The notes below the pieces were generated by a model. The model was not told where the DNA came from, ran no database searches, and saw only the letters and a program-made list of their open reading frames with translations. From CAYSCZ01 sp964429655 (GTDB lineage: Bacteria; Bacteroidota; Bacteroidia; Cytophagales; Cyclobacteriaceae): 35,260 bases of DNA. A program made the position numbers and the translations under genes. Positions within the stretch are counted from its first letter, which is position 1. Each line of letters opens with the position of its first letter. The DNA is taken from NCBI GenBank assembly GCA_964429655.1, contig CAYSCZ010000030.1, forward strand, positions 1-35,260, read 5' to 3'. Of this stretch, positions 7,220 through 16,227 are shown in pieces.

Positions 7220-8635
7220 TTACCGATAACCACGACCCATATAATTTGGACTGATTTCCAGTGACTGAAAGCTATGAAATTGTGTTTCATTATTTTCAAT
7301 ATCAAAACTGAATGTGTGCTTTTGATCAAATTCATGCCCATATGGAGAATTTAAGGTCAGGGTTACTTCATGTTTTCCTGGTTTAAGTTTTAGGCGTGTG
7401 TAGTATATTGAATGAGGGAGTGTTTGCCAATTGCGTGTATCTGCTTTTTCTGTAGCAGCATTTACTACGCCCAGCACAGTCCCCAGGCCTTCATTTTCAT
7501 CCCTCAGCTTTTTTTCTGCTGCTTTTTTAATGGCAACCCTTATTAAAGACCTGGAAAACTCTAAGAGCATGCGCTCCCTCAAAACTTTAAATGCTATGTC
7601 ATTTACATTTTGGGCTAGTTCAATTTCAGCCATTTTACCACCATATTTTAAAGTAGCACTTGAAAACATTGGTGGGCGTTCTACATACTTAGGGAAAGCG
7701 ACTCTAAAAACTGAAAGATCGGTAAGGTTATCCTTATCTTCATCATCCAGGTCAAGATCATAAAACGGGAAACTAAATCCATATTGGTCATTATCCAGAA
7801 CAAATGCTCCTCCATCCCCTTTATTTATCGCGAAATTTACTGACCACTCAGACTTTACAGGGCCAAGGCCATTATGCCAAAAGAAAACCAGGTTGCCGCC
7901 TTTGGCTTTTTCAGGGTTAAAATCTATACCAAATTTATCTTCATATAATTGAACCTCGTCATAAAAGCCGGTTAAGTATGCTGATCGAATAAGGTCATGC
8001 TTTAACTGATCCGGTACAGAAAGCTGGAATAGCTCCTGATAATCCTCCTCATAAATCTCCAGAGAATTTCTGTATGCGATGAATGCATTGTTATAATCAC
8101 CAGCAGCTTCATAAATAATTCCCACAAGATTATTGATGAAGGCATCCCGCTGATATTTCTTTTCTGATTTGTAGCGATCGCTTAGTTCATTCAGACGATT
8201 ATTAAGACGCCTGCATTCTACCAAAGCAGCTTCATAATCACCCATCTTCAAGAAGTTCAAAGCCTTATAGTATAGAAGCATTAAATGCTCGTGATCCTCG
8301 CCTTTATATTCGATTACTGAAGGATTGATGATATAAGATAATGCTTCATTTAAATAGTTTTTGTAATAGTCCTCTCCAAAAAGGTAGGCTTTCTCCAGGA
8401 ATTCATTGCTCTCCTCATACTTACCAAGCAATGAAGCTACAGTTCCTCTATTTAAAAAGTATAAAAACTTTGATTTGCTATCGGCTGCTTTTTTATTTTC
8501 TGCTAAGATCCGCTCAGCTTCTGCTAATTCGCCGGTTTCAAAATTGCGGTTAAATTCATAATTTAACTGGTAATATGAAGCACAGGAACTTACAAAAATT
8601 AGACAAACAAAAAATGTTGTATGTTTTGAAACCAC
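7220..8635 (-). CDS. COG3014-like TPR lipoprotein
   Basis: With the GTG at 8635 this encodes 471 residues: a short signal ending in the lipobox VSSC (Cys18), TPR-like helices at roughly residues 30-215, then a mixed domain with the motif FFWHNGLGPVKSEWSVNF and a C-terminal beta-rich part (KLKPGKHEVTLTLNSPYG). This order resembles the COG3014 family of lipoproteins, which is often encoded beside LpoB-like (COG3417) lipoproteins, as here with a gap of 19 bases. A TTG at 8647 would add four residues (MGSC); there is no in-frame ATG, so the exact start is open. An envelope role, possibly helping a peptidoglycan-synthase activator, is inferred from the neighbour and not shown by any motif. Confidence 0.8.
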   Translation of the reverse strand: MVSKHTTFFVCLIFVSSCASYYQLNYEFNRNFETGELAEAERILAENKKAADSKSKFLYFLNRGTVASLLGKYEESNEFLEKAYLFGEDYYKNYLNEALSYIINPSVIEYKGEDHEHLMLLYYKALNFLKMGDYEAALVECRRLNNRLNELSDRYKSEKKYQRDAFINNLVGIIYEAAGDYNNAFIAYRNSLEIYEEDYQELFQLSVPDQLKHDLIRSAYLTGFYDEVQLYEDKFGIDFNPEKAKGGNLVFFWHNGLGPVKSEWSVNFAINKGDGGAFVLDNDQYGFSFPFYDLDLDDEDKDNLTDLSVFRVAFPKYVERPPMFSSATLKYGGKMAEIELAQNVNDIAFKVLRERMLLEFSRSLIRVAIKKAAEKKLRDENEGLGTVLGVVNAATEKADTRNWQTLPHSIYYTRLKLKPGKHEVTLTLNSPYGHEFDQKHTFSFDIENNETQFHSFQSLEISPNYMGRGYR

Positions 8636-8654
8636 GCAACTGCCCAAGGGATTA

Positions 8655-9242
8655 TTAATTCTTGATATATTTTTTTATTTCTTTATCACCAATCCATACT
8701 TTCTCGTTGGTTTCGATGTCCACTAATTCAAGATTAACCTTGTAATTAACCACCTTTTCGTTGCGATAAGAATCAATTATAGAGGTAATCAAGCCAAACA
8801 TCATGTAGTCAGCCCCCAACTCCCTTCCCCATCTGGCTTGTGTTTCCGGTGAAGCAAATTCTGTTTGATCAGCCCTTTCTTCCCTCAATTTTTCTCTAAG
8901 CACAGAGTTTTGCACTACTTTCACCATGTCCGAGTTAATGAACTCCCTTTCAATATCTTTTATAAAGGTCTCATATTCAATATGTTCGGAGGTTTTATTT
9001 TGAATAATTCCTACGATTACTGTAGGATTCCCCTGGTTATTGCGAATAAAATCCTCCCTCCACTTTCTACCCAATACATCAGCGATCATTTCCTCAGCTA
9101 CAAGCTTAGAATCAGTATCATTCCACCTACCACTTAAGTCAATACGCTCATTAGGATTTACTCTGGTAACAGACCTGCGGGCACAATCAGTGAAAAGCAT
9201 CAACAAGATTAATGATAAAAAAACAAGTTTAACTTTATTCAT
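8655..9242 (-). CDS. LpoB-like lipoprotein (COG3417, penicillin-binding protein activator family)
   Basis: A 195-residue lipoprotein with a signal peptide ending FTDCA and a probable acylated Cys20. The body resembles the LpoB/YcfM family: an early SGRWND segment, PTVIVGIIQNKTSEHI, then ADYMMFGLITSI near residue 145 and a final strand pair with VDIETNEKVWIGDKEIKK. In E. coli LpoB is an outer-membrane lipoprotein that stimulates PBP1B. Whether the Bacteroidota homologue does the same is unknown. It lies 25 bases after the TonB-dependent receptor and just before the COG3014-like gene. The ATG at 9242 is supported by the intact signal peptide. Confidence 0.85.
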   Translation of the reverse strand: MNKVKLVFLSLILLMLFTDCARRSVTRVNPNERIDLSGRWNDTDSKLVAEEMIADVLGRKWREDFIRNNQGNPTVIVGIIQNKTSEHIEYETFIKDIEREFINSDMVKVVQNSVLREKLREERADQTEFASPETQARWGRELGADYMMFGLITSIIDSYRNEKVVNYKVNLELVDIETNEKVWIGDKEIKKYIKN

Positions 9243-9267
9243 TTTCGTGAGTTTATGATAGTGAAAT

Positions 9268-11628
9268 TTAAAAATTTGTTACCAATTTAATGTTCAAAAA
9301 CCTTGCCGACAATGAATTCGGAATGGCAAATTGATTATTGTTAAAATCTTCAATCCAGGTGTAAGATATCGTATTATCAACGCCAAATACATTAAGAACT
9401 TCCAAACCAACCCAAACCGATTTCATTGGTGCGCTCTCCTTAAAGCTAAATATTTTAGAAAAACCGATATCTCCTCTGAAATATTCAGGGCCACTGAATG
9501 AATTCCTGAAATCATCATTTCCCGGAGGACCGAATGGTAAACCACTTCCGAAGAGAAAATTTAAAAACACCCTTATTGAAGGATCAGAAGGAATATGGTC
9601 TTCAAAAAATACTCCAATATTCACCCTTTGGTCTGATGGCCTTCTTAAACTTCCTATTCCGTCGCCACTGATATCTTCCCTGGTTTGTAAAAAGCCCAGA
9701 CTGAACCAGGATTGTGTTCCTTTGATAAACTCGCCGTTTACTCTAAAATCAACTCCCCTAGCAAACCCGTTGGCATTGTTTGTGGCAAAGTATCTGATCC
9801 TTACATTATCAATATCGTACGGATTCAAATTATAAAGCCATTTGTAATATAATTCAGATCTGAACAGAAAGTTGCGTCCCCACATCTGGAAGACATGATC
9901 CATTCCGAGGGTCAAATGGATGGAGCTTTGGGCTTCGACATCAAGATTAATTTCACCCTGCCGGTCTCTCAGCTCCCGATAAAAAGGGGGTTGCTGGTAA
10001 GAACCAAGCGAAAAATTATAAGTCGTTGCACTCAGTGGTGATGATCTGAATGTGTATTGAAATCTGGGGCTAACCAAGAGCTGATCATTCAGGTCCCAAT
10101 AATGAAACCTTACACCTACAGTCATGACATGCAATGAATCAAAATAAAAGGAGCTGTTCTGAAAGTACCCTTTGATTCTGTTAGAGTTAAGATCGATTTG
10201 GTTAAAGCGTTGGTCTGTGATGGTTGAAAAATCAGCTGAATCTACAAATTCAAACTCATTAAGTCGGTCATCAATATTTTCATTGGTATAACCTAAGCCC
10301 ATTTCAAATTCCTGATTGGAACGCCATAAGAAATTCAGGCGGGTTTCATGGTTAAAGATCCTTGCTTCTAGCTTATTTCTTCCAAAGGCAAAGTTAGTAC
10401 CGATGCCTCTGGTTATAACACACTCGTTGAATGATTCTGAGCCGGGATCGTTGTCCACATCACATAGCCGATAGCCGCCTTCAACCTCAAAGTATTCTCT
10501 TTCCTGGGTGTAAACGCCGGCGTTTATTACTTCCAATCGTAATCTGTTGCTAAAATGATGGATTAATTTTATTCCTGTTTGATAGGTGTCATAATTTAAT
10601 ATTTCCTGTCCCTCAAAAGCCACCAGAAAACGAAAACTTTGCTGAAAGGTCCCAAATTCAGTCTCTTGATTTTCAGGTTGGGTCAGGTACCTGTTTCTGG
10701 CATAGGAAAATAGCATCCCGAGTTGGGTTTTGTTACGCTTTCTGCCTAAGTCAAAATTTACATAGGACTGTATGTCGGTAAATCTTGGTAAATACTGTCC
10801 GTTAACCTCTAATGTATTCAGTAAATATTGCGAAGACTTTCTTCTAACACCAATAGAATATTTAACCCGATCATTTAAATGATTTCCCTGCAAATGAAAA
10901 GCTCCGCCCAGCAATCCTAAGGTTAATGATCCACCAAACTCCGTTGGCTTTTTGTAGTCGACAGAAAGGACAGATGAAAGCCTATCTCCATATCTAGGTT
11001 CCCAACCACCAGCATAAAAAGCCACATCACCTACAAGATCAGGGTTTATAAAACTTAACCCCTCCTGCCTTCCGGCCCTGATTAAGAAGGGTCTGTAGAT
11101 AGGGATATCATTTACATAAACAAGGTTTTCATCAAAATTCCCTCCTCTGACCGAATAAGTATTGCTTAACTCATTATTACTGGTTACCCCTGGTAATGTC
11201 ACCAGAATTTTTGAAAAATCGTTAAAAGCTGATGGGGCTAACTTAGCTGACCTGGGGTCTATTTTGATAAGATTAGGCCTGGGGAATGACACTTTTTGAT
11301 CTGATATTTCCAACTGTTCGAGATATGTTGTGGATTCCTGCATTTGGATCACCATGTTGAGATCTCCATCCCTGACATTAATCACACTTTCCACTGCATC
11401 AAATCCAATGTGGCTGAATGTTAAGATATAGCTCCCGGCGCTTAGTTTTAGCCTAAATTTTCCATTGACATCGGTTGTTGTGCCTTTATTTGATTCATCT
11501 ATGCGGACATTCACCGAATTGACGGGCTGTTTCTTTTCGTCAATCACTTGCCCACTTAAAAGATACTGAGCATAAATTGAGCAACCTGAAAAAATAAAGA
11601 TTATAAGAATTAAAAAGCTAATTTTCAA
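9268..11628 (-). CDS. TonB-dependent outer-membrane receptor with carboxypeptidase-regulatory-like domain
   Basis: A 786-residue outer-membrane receptor. Residues 1-20 form a signal peptide (cleavage near IYA-Q). A carboxypeptidase-regulatory-like beta-sandwich occupies about 23-100 (LSGQVIDEKKQPV, GTTTDVNGKFRL). A plug domain follows at about 125-228 (LPGVTSNNELSNTYSVRGGNFDENLVYVNDIPI), and a long barrel ends in the aromatic NIKLVTNF. It imports an unknown substrate using TonB energy; there is no SusD partner, so a Sus-type glycan system is unlikely. The start is TTG at 11628, whose bases overlap the TGA stop of rpe (TTGA). No ATG can replace it because the signal peptide begins exactly there. 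This suggests translational coupling with rpe. The FSGC inside the signal could be misread as a lipobox. Confidence 0.92.
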   Translation of the reverse strand: MKISFLILIIFIFSGCSIYAQYLLSGQVIDEKKQPVNSVNVRIDESNKGTTTDVNGKFRLKLSAGSYILTFSHIGFDAVESVINVRDGDLNMVIQMQESTTYLEQLEISDQKVSFPRPNLIKIDPRSAKLAPSAFNDFSKILVTLPGVTSNNELSNTYSVRGGNFDENLVYVNDIPIYRPFLIRAGRQEGLSFINPDLVGDVAFYAGGWEPRYGDRLSSVLSVDYKKPTEFGGSLTLGLLGGAFHLQGNHLNDRVKYSIGVRRKSSQYLLNTLEVNGQYLPRFTDIQSYVNFDLGRKRNKTQLGMLFSYARNRYLTQPENQETEFGTFQQSFRFLVAFEGQEILNYDTYQTGIKLIHHFSNRLRLEVINAGVYTQEREYFEVEGGYRLCDVDNDPGSESFNECVITRGIGTNFAFGRNKLEARIFNHETRLNFLWRSNQEFEMGLGYTNENIDDRLNEFEFVDSADFSTITDQRFNQIDLNSNRIKGYFQNSSFYFDSLHVMTVGVRFHYWDLNDQLLVSPRFQYTFRSSPLSATTYNFSLGSYQQPPFYRELRDRQGEINLDVEAQSSIHLTLGMDHVFQMWGRNFLFRSELYYKWLYNLNPYDIDNVRIRYFATNNANGFARGVDFRVNGEFIKGTQSWFSLGFLQTREDISGDGIGSLRRPSDQRVNIGVFFEDHIPSDPSIRVFLNFLFGSGLPFGPPGNDDFRNSFSGPEYFRGDIGFSKIFSFKESAPMKSVWVGLEVLNVFGVDNTISYTWIEDFNNNQFAIPNSLSARFLNIKLVTNF

Positions 11629-12284
11629 GTACTTATATTTTTTAATTCAAGCACCGCCTGACTTACACTGTTAGCTTTAAAAACTGAGCTACCTGCCACC
11701 AAGATATCTGCCCCGGCATTCATGCACGATAATGCATTGTCAGCGGTCACTCCACCATCCACCTCAATTTTTACCTGTAGCTCGCGCTTCAGAATCATTG
11801 ATTTAGCTGATTCGATCTTTTTAAGTGTCGATGAAATAAATTGCTGACCGCCATAGCCCGGGTTGACAGACATGATAAGAAGTAAATCGATATAATCAAG
11901 CATGGGATCTAAAAGTGCTATCGGGTGGTGCGGATTTATTGCTATGCCCGCTTTGCAACCCAGCGCTTTAATTGATGCGACCGTTCTATGCAAATGGTTG
12001 CATGCTTCATAATGGACTGATATTATGGAAGCTCCATTTTCTTTGCACTTTTCAAGGAAATTGTCAGGATTTTGAAGCATTAAATGATAATCTAATGGCA
12101 GACGACTCTTTTCATTTATGGACTTACAAACTGGGAACCCAAATGAAATATTAGGAACAAACACGCCATCCATTAGGTCCAAATGCAGATAGTCTGCTGC
12201 TGTATCATTGATAGCATCAACCTCTAATCCCAATTTTGAAAAGTCAGCGGCTAAAATTGAAGGAGCGATAAGCGGACAGGCCAT
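11625..12284 (-). CDS. rpe: Ribulose-phosphate 3-epimerase
   Basis: A 219-residue TIM-barrel enzyme interconverting ribulose 5-phosphate and xylulose 5-phosphate in the pentose phosphate pathway. The N-terminus IAPSILAADFSKL is the classic signature. Metal and catalytic residues are visible: His34 and Asp36 in LHLDLMDG, His67 in YHLML, the loop MSVNPGYGGQ, and Asp176 in VDGGV. The phosphate-binding end AGSSVF is present. The length is normal for the family. The ATG overlaps the TAA of the upstream subtilase by one base (TAATG), and the stop overlaps the TTG start of the downstream receptor. The gene is therefore embedded in an operon of envelope genes, an arrangement that looks like simple transcriptional sharing. 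Confidence 0.97.
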   Translation of the reverse strand: MACPLIAPSILAADFSKLGLEVDAINDTAADYLHLDLMDGVFVPNISFGFPVCKSINEKSRLPLDYHLMLQNPDNFLEKCKENGASIISVHYEACNHLHRTVASIKALGCKAGIAINPHHPIALLDPMLDYIDLLLIMSVNPGYGGQQFISSTLKKIESAKSMILKRELQVKIEVDGGVTADNALSCMNAGADILVAGSSVFKANSVSQAVLELKNIST

Positions 12285-13921
12285 TAATATTTAAGGATTT
12301 TAACGGTCTTGTTAAATAATCTTGATGTAATGCGTATAAGATATGTTCCAGGTTGGTTCATTGGTATGTCGAGGGCCACAACTTGCCCGTGATAAATATT
12401 ATCGATATTTCTTGATTCCAGAGGCTGACCCTTGATATTTAATAGCGCTATATTTAAAGAGGTGTTTAGGTTTTCCAAGCCGTCCAATCTTACAAAGACC
12501 TTGTCATCTTCTACAGGATTTGGGAAAACAGTTATCTCTGAATTTAACACATCATTCACGGAAAGGACACTCCCACCAGAAGCTATGATAAAATTTGGTA
12601 TACCCGAACCCAATGAATTGTTAGGTTCATTCGCAAGTGTACCAGATGATTTTATGGTTTGGATCAGTTCCATATTTGTAAGATCTGGAATGGCTTGCCA
12701 TAATCCGGCAGCCAGGCCTGCAACCTGTGGTGCGGCAAAGCTAGTTCCGCTATTGGTAGATATCCTGCCGCTAGAGTGAATGACAGTTGCATGGCTTCCA
12801 AGTGCAACCACTTCAGGTTTGATCCTGCCATCAGAAGTAGGTCCATTAGAACTAAAACCAGATTGTGTTGAGTCATCCCTGATTGAACCCACAGAAAGTA
12901 CGGAATCACTGTCTGCAGGGGCAGCAACGATATTCCAGGACACACCCCCTTCATTGCCTGCACTGGTTACGACCAGTATGCCTTTAGAGGCTGCGATATC
13001 AGCCGCCCTGGTAATCACTGTATGATTCCCGTTCATATCTGATGTTGCATAATCCATAGCAGGATCAGAGTAATCAAAACTATACCCTAGAGAAGAATTA
13101 ATAATATCTACCCCTGCACTATCAGCATACTCTGCTGCCAGTAGCCAATTGTATTCTTCTATCCTGTATTCTGTGGGTACATCTTCGGTTATACATAAGA
13201 TAATATCTGATTCATAGGCTGTTCCAATCATACTGTCAGGACTAAAAGCAGCAATACACGACAACACATTGGTGCCATGACCGGAAAGCTTATAGGTGTC
13301 AAAATCGTTGGTTACAAAATCAAAGGTTGACTTGATTTGATTATTCTCATGTAAGTGCTGGAAAGCATCAAATTCGTTGACACCTCGAAAACCAGCATCG
13401 AAGACTGCAATTGTAATTCCTTCTCCCCTAAAGCCTCTTTGGTGCATTTTATCAATGCCTAACAAACTATTTTGAAATAGATTTGACCGATCTTGGGTAG
13501 TGATATCAAATATTTCGCTGACGACCGGTTCATTCCTGATCCTGGTCAACCGGGAATTCCTGGCGATAAGCTCGGTTTTTTTTACAAATGGTAAATCAGA
13601 GATTCTTTCTATTGCTGAGGATGAATCCTGAACAAGGGCAGCATTAAACCATTTAGATGAAAAATAAACATCAATATTATCATCAACAAGTTGTTTTAAA
13701 TATTGCGGATTAACCGGAAGATCATTGACCTGAATATCAATAGCTTGTTTTTGTCTTCTAGTTATGGCTTTTTCAGAAAGAAAGTCTTCAGGTTTTTCTA
13801 TCGAATAGGGTGAATTGGCTTTGTCCGAAAAAAAAACCATGTATCTATTTACCTGAGCCTTTAGGGGCAGTAAAAGGCTTACCAACACAATTGAAATTAA
13901 AATTCTAATCGATATTGCCAT
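12284..13921 (-). CDS. Secreted subtilisin-family serine protease with type IX secretion C-terminal domain
   Basis: A 545-residue S8 peptidase. A signal peptide covers residues 1-22 (cleavage near LKA-Q), a pro-region follows to about 145, then the catalytic domain. The triad is Asp175 (VFDAGF), His215 (SGHGTNV) and Ser394 (SGTSFAAP), with oxyanion Asn323 (SAGNEGG). The last 80 residues, from FPNPVEDDKVFV to GTYLIRITSRLFNKTVKILKY, match a type A sorting domain of the type IX secretion system. The protein should thus be exported across the outer membrane and probably cell-surface attached or released. A TTG two codons upstream (13927) was rejected in favour of the ATG at 13921. It overlaps the upstream lipoprotein gene by 17 bases, which points to coupled translation. 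Substrate unknown. Confidence 0.95.
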   Translation of the reverse strand: MAISIRILISIVLVSLLLPLKAQVNRYMVFFSDKANSPYSIEKPEDFLSEKAITRRQKQAIDIQVNDLPVNPQYLKQLVDDNIDVYFSSKWFNAALVQDSSSAIERISDLPFVKKTELIARNSRLTRIRNEPVVSEIFDITTQDRSNLFQNSLLGIDKMHQRGFRGEGITIAVFDAGFRGVNEFDAFQHLHENNQIKSTFDFVTNDFDTYKLSGHGTNVLSCIAAFSPDSMIGTAYESDIILCITEDVPTEYRIEEYNWLLAAEYADSAGVDIINSSLGYSFDYSDPAMDYATSDMNGNHTVITRAADIAASKGILVVTSAGNEGGVSWNIVAAPADSDSVLSVGSIRDDSTQSGFSSNGPTSDGRIKPEVVALGSHATVIHSSGRISTNSGTSFAAPQVAGLAAGLWQAIPDLTNMELIQTIKSSGTLANEPNNSLGSGIPNFIIASGGSVLSVNDVLNSEITVFPNPVEDDKVFVRLDGLENLNTSLNIALLNIKGQPLESRNIDNIYHGQVVALDIPMNQPGTYLIRITSRLFNKTVKILKY

Positions 13922-14588
13922 ATTCAACTAAAACCTGGTTCAAGATTCTTCCAGACTCAATCGCCCCAACACCAATATCTTCGCAATTGCTGGTGCAGAA
14001 TCCTAGTGTAATATAATCTTTCAAGATTAAACCAATACCATCGGCATATAATTCAAATCTTTCATCCTGATTTACGATATTTTGAGGAACATCGCTATGA
14101 ACAACTTTTATCATATTACTGAAAGAATTATTTCCAATTGTAGTGTCTTTAACTACATGCATCTCATATGTTTCTTCGATACGACCATTTAAAATATTTC
14201 CATCCCACGTCAGATTGTCGGAAACCGGGAATAAAAGTTTTACGAATGGTAGATTATTTTCTGTTACGACAGCTCTTTGCTCATTGCGACGGGTGGTCCA
14301 GACTGAATCAATAACCCATTGAGTATCAATCATTTTTTCTCTTTGCAACAAATAAGTAAAACTTTTTTCAGCGTTTGGAAAAGAATCGATCAGTGTCTCC
14401 CGCAGCAAGAATTCGGATGTGTCGCCACCCCGAAGATTGAAAGTAATCTCCTCTACTTCAAATATTCTATATTGACCTACAGCTAACGGAAAAAAAGACT
14501 CATCATCGGATAACTCAACTTCGATCACTGATTCAGAGCAGCCATAGATCAAAAATATGGCGGATAGAAGGATTAGAATGCTTTTCAT
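13905..14588 (-). CDS. Lipoprotein of unknown function
   Basis: A 227-residue lipoprotein with the lipobox IYGC (Cys17) and an acidic start to the mature chain (SESVIEVELSDDESFF). The segment FFPLAVGQYRIFEVEEI near residue 32 resembles the opening of many Bacteroidota extracellular lipoproteins with a beta-sandwich fold. No catalytic motif is visible, and two cysteines near the C-terminus (GFCTSNCEDIG) could form a disulfide. Its last 17 bases overlap the subtilase gene, so the two proteins are probably produced together, and a role as partner or anchor of the protease is possible but unproven. Confidence 0.8.
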   Translation of the reverse strand: MKSILILLSAIFLIYGCSESVIEVELSDDESFFPLAVGQYRIFEVEEITFNLRGGDTSEFLLRETLIDSFPNAEKSFTYLLQREKMIDTQWVIDSVWTTRRNEQRAVVTENNLPFVKLLFPVSDNLTWDGNILNGRIEETYEMHVVKDTTIGNNSFSNMIKVVHSDVPQNIVNQDERFELYADGIGLILKDYITLGFCTSNCEDIGVGAIESGRILNQVLVEYGNID

Positions 14589-14619
14589 GTTATAGATTCA
14601 GTAGCAAAATTCATAGACC

Positions 14620-15726
14620 TTAGTTATTCATAAAACTCGATTTAATCCATCCACCACCTATCACATCATAACCTTCATAGAACACTGCTGCCTGCCCGGG
14701 AGCTATAGCAGCAACCCCATTCCCGAAATATACTTTCATTAAATCACCTACTTGTTCAATAACGGCTGAATTACCGGGGTCATTGTAGCGAACCTTGGTA
14801 ATTGTTTCTTTACGCTCACCTTCAATCGATGTATATTTTACCATATTCAGTTGATTAACATACATACCATTTCTAGCGAGTTCATCAAATGTACCTAACA
14901 CAACCCTATTCTTTTCTTTCTGTATTTCAGTTACATATACGGGATAGCCTAATGCAATACCTAAACCCTTTCTTTGACCCACTGTGTAAAATGGATAGCC
15001 TTCATGTTCGCCTACTATTGTACCATCTTCTAAAATAAACTCTCCTCCGTCAACTTCCTCTTCTAAACCTTTTACCCTTCTTTTCAGGAATCCGCGATAG
15101 TCATTATCAGGAACAAAACAAATCTCATACGACTCTGACTTGTTGACCAGGTCATAAAAACCCATTTCGCAAGCCCGCTGCTTAATTTCAGCTTTTGTAA
15201 TACCACCCAATGGATACAGGGTTCGACTCAGGCTTTTTTGTGAAATGCCCCATAAAGCGTAGGACTGGTCTTTTTGTTCATCCAAACCTTTTGATATTAC
15301 ATATCTGCCATTTTCTTCACGAATGTTGGCGTAGTGGCCTGTTGCAATATATTCACAATCCAATTTATCAGCCCTTCTCAATAAGGCATCCCATTTTATA
15401 TGGGTATTGCATAATACGCAGGGGTTTGGCGTTCTTCCGGCCAGATATTCATTGGTGAAGTGATCTATTACGTAATCACCAAATTCAGACCTGATGTCTA
15501 AAATAAAGTGTGGGAAACCTAATTTGACTGCAATATTTCTGGCGTCATTAATAGAATCAAGGCTACAGCAACCGGTTTCTTTTTTACTTCCTCCGGAGTT
15601 GGCGTAGTCCCAAGTTTTCATTGTCATGCCTATTACCTCATACCCCTCCTCATGCAACATAACAGCAGCCAAGGAGCTATCAATACCTCCACTCATTGCC
15701 ACTAAAATCCTTCCTTTTTTACTCAT
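14620..15726 (-). CDS. mnmA: tRNA-specific 2-thiouridylase MnmA
   Basis: A 368-residue enzyme that thiolates uridine 34 of the tRNAs for Lys, Glu and Gln using ATP and sulfur relayed from a cysteine desulfurase. The PP-loop MSGGIDSSLA is at residues 11-20. The catalytic cysteines are Cys106 (NPCVLCN) and Cys203 (YEICFVPD), both at the family positions. The segment TGHYANI, an RKGLGIALG motif and a C-terminal beta-barrel (PGQAAVFYEGYDVIGGGWI) complete the usual architecture and length. A thioredoxin gene with its own terminator lies upstream, so mnmA must start its own transcript in the gap 15727-15770. A lipoprotein gene follows after 31 bases and may be co-transcribed. Confidence 0.97.
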   Translation of the reverse strand: MSKKGRILVAMSGGIDSSLAAVMLHEEGYEVIGMTMKTWDYANSGGSKKETGCCSLDSINDARNIAVKLGFPHFILDIRSEFGDYVIDHFTNEYLAGRTPNPCVLCNTHIKWDALLRRADKLDCEYIATGHYANIREENGRYVISKGLDEQKDQSYALWGISQKSLSRTLYPLGGITKAEIKQRACEMGFYDLVNKSESYEICFVPDNDYRGFLKRRVKGLEEEVDGGEFILEDGTIVGEHEGYPFYTVGQRKGLGIALGYPVYVTEIQKEKNRVVLGTFDELARNGMYVNQLNMVKYTSIEGERKETITKVRYNDPGNSAVIEQVGDLMKVYFGNGVAAIAPGQAAVFYEGYDVIGGGWIKSSFMNN

Positions 15727-15767
15727 ATTTTAATGTTTTCATCAGATTGAAAGTCTGACTCACCCAT

Positions 15768-15804
15768 ATGAAACAAAAAAAGAACGAAACATTCTTCGTT
15801 CTTT
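15768..15804 (-). terminator. Rho-independent terminator of the thioredoxin gene
   Basis: Ten perfect pairs (AAAGAACGAA at 15779-15788 with TTCGTTCTTT at 15795-15804) enclose a six-base loop. On the minus strand the hairpin is followed by a run of T (TTTTTTTGTTT). It lies 40 bases downstream of the thioredoxin stop and separates that gene from mnmA. Confidence 0.85.
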
Positions 15805-15844
15805 ATACAAAATTAATTAAAACTTGCTAAAACTGATATACTTA

Positions 15845-16159
15845 TTAAATAAGGTTAGAAAGCATATTTACTACATTATCTTCCTTGTTGGTAGCGTTGC
15901 CTTCAACCAGCCTGCCGTTTTTAAAGGTTGCAAAAAAAGGAAGGTTAGTAACTCCCGCTAATTTTCGGGCTTCCGGGTTTTTTTCCGCATTTACATCCAA
16001 AAAAGCAACGTCACTGTATTTATCATCATTTGATAATCTTTTATATTTCGGTGAAAATAGCCTACATGACCCGCACCAGTCAGCATAATACTTAACAATT
16101 ACTTTTTCTTCTGCTTCTAATTTTGATTTAAAGTCGTTATCAGTGATTTCAGTTACCAT
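15845..16159 (-). CDS. Thioredoxin-family protein with WCGSC active site
   Basis: A 104-residue cytoplasmic thioredoxin fold without a signal peptide. The redox centre is WCGSC (Cys29, Cys32), preceded by KYYAD, and the cis-proline is Pro73 in TNLPFF. Classical thioredoxins carry CGPC; Ser in place of Pro usually shifts the redox potential and is seen in a branch of thioredoxin-like proteins. It probably reduces cytoplasmic disulfides, with the partner unknown. The gene is transcribed alone: a divergent TrpF-like gene starts 68 bases upstream, and a strong terminator lies downstream. Confidence 0.92.
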   Translation of the reverse strand: MVTEITDNDFKSKLEAEEKVIVKYYADWCGSCRLFSPKYKRLSNDDKYSDVAFLDVNAEKNPEARKLAGVTNLPFFATFKNGRLVEGNATNKEDNVVNMLSNLI

Positions 16160-16227
16160 CTTTTATTTTAATTTGCTATTAAAAACAGTGCTATCTTCAA
16201 AATGTTCAACTACAAATAAACATAATT

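Noticed and set aside
11575..11600. Lipobox-like FSGC in the TonB-dependent receptor signal
   Set aside because: A normal signal peptidase I site (IYA-Q) follows, and receptors of this family are barrels not lipoproteins.
13922..13927. TTG start two codons upstream for the subtilase
   Set aside because: The adjacent ATG at 13921 gives the same signal peptide. Similar upstream TTG codons for tonB (20617), exbB (21667) and the coiled-coil gene (33467) were rejected for the same reason.
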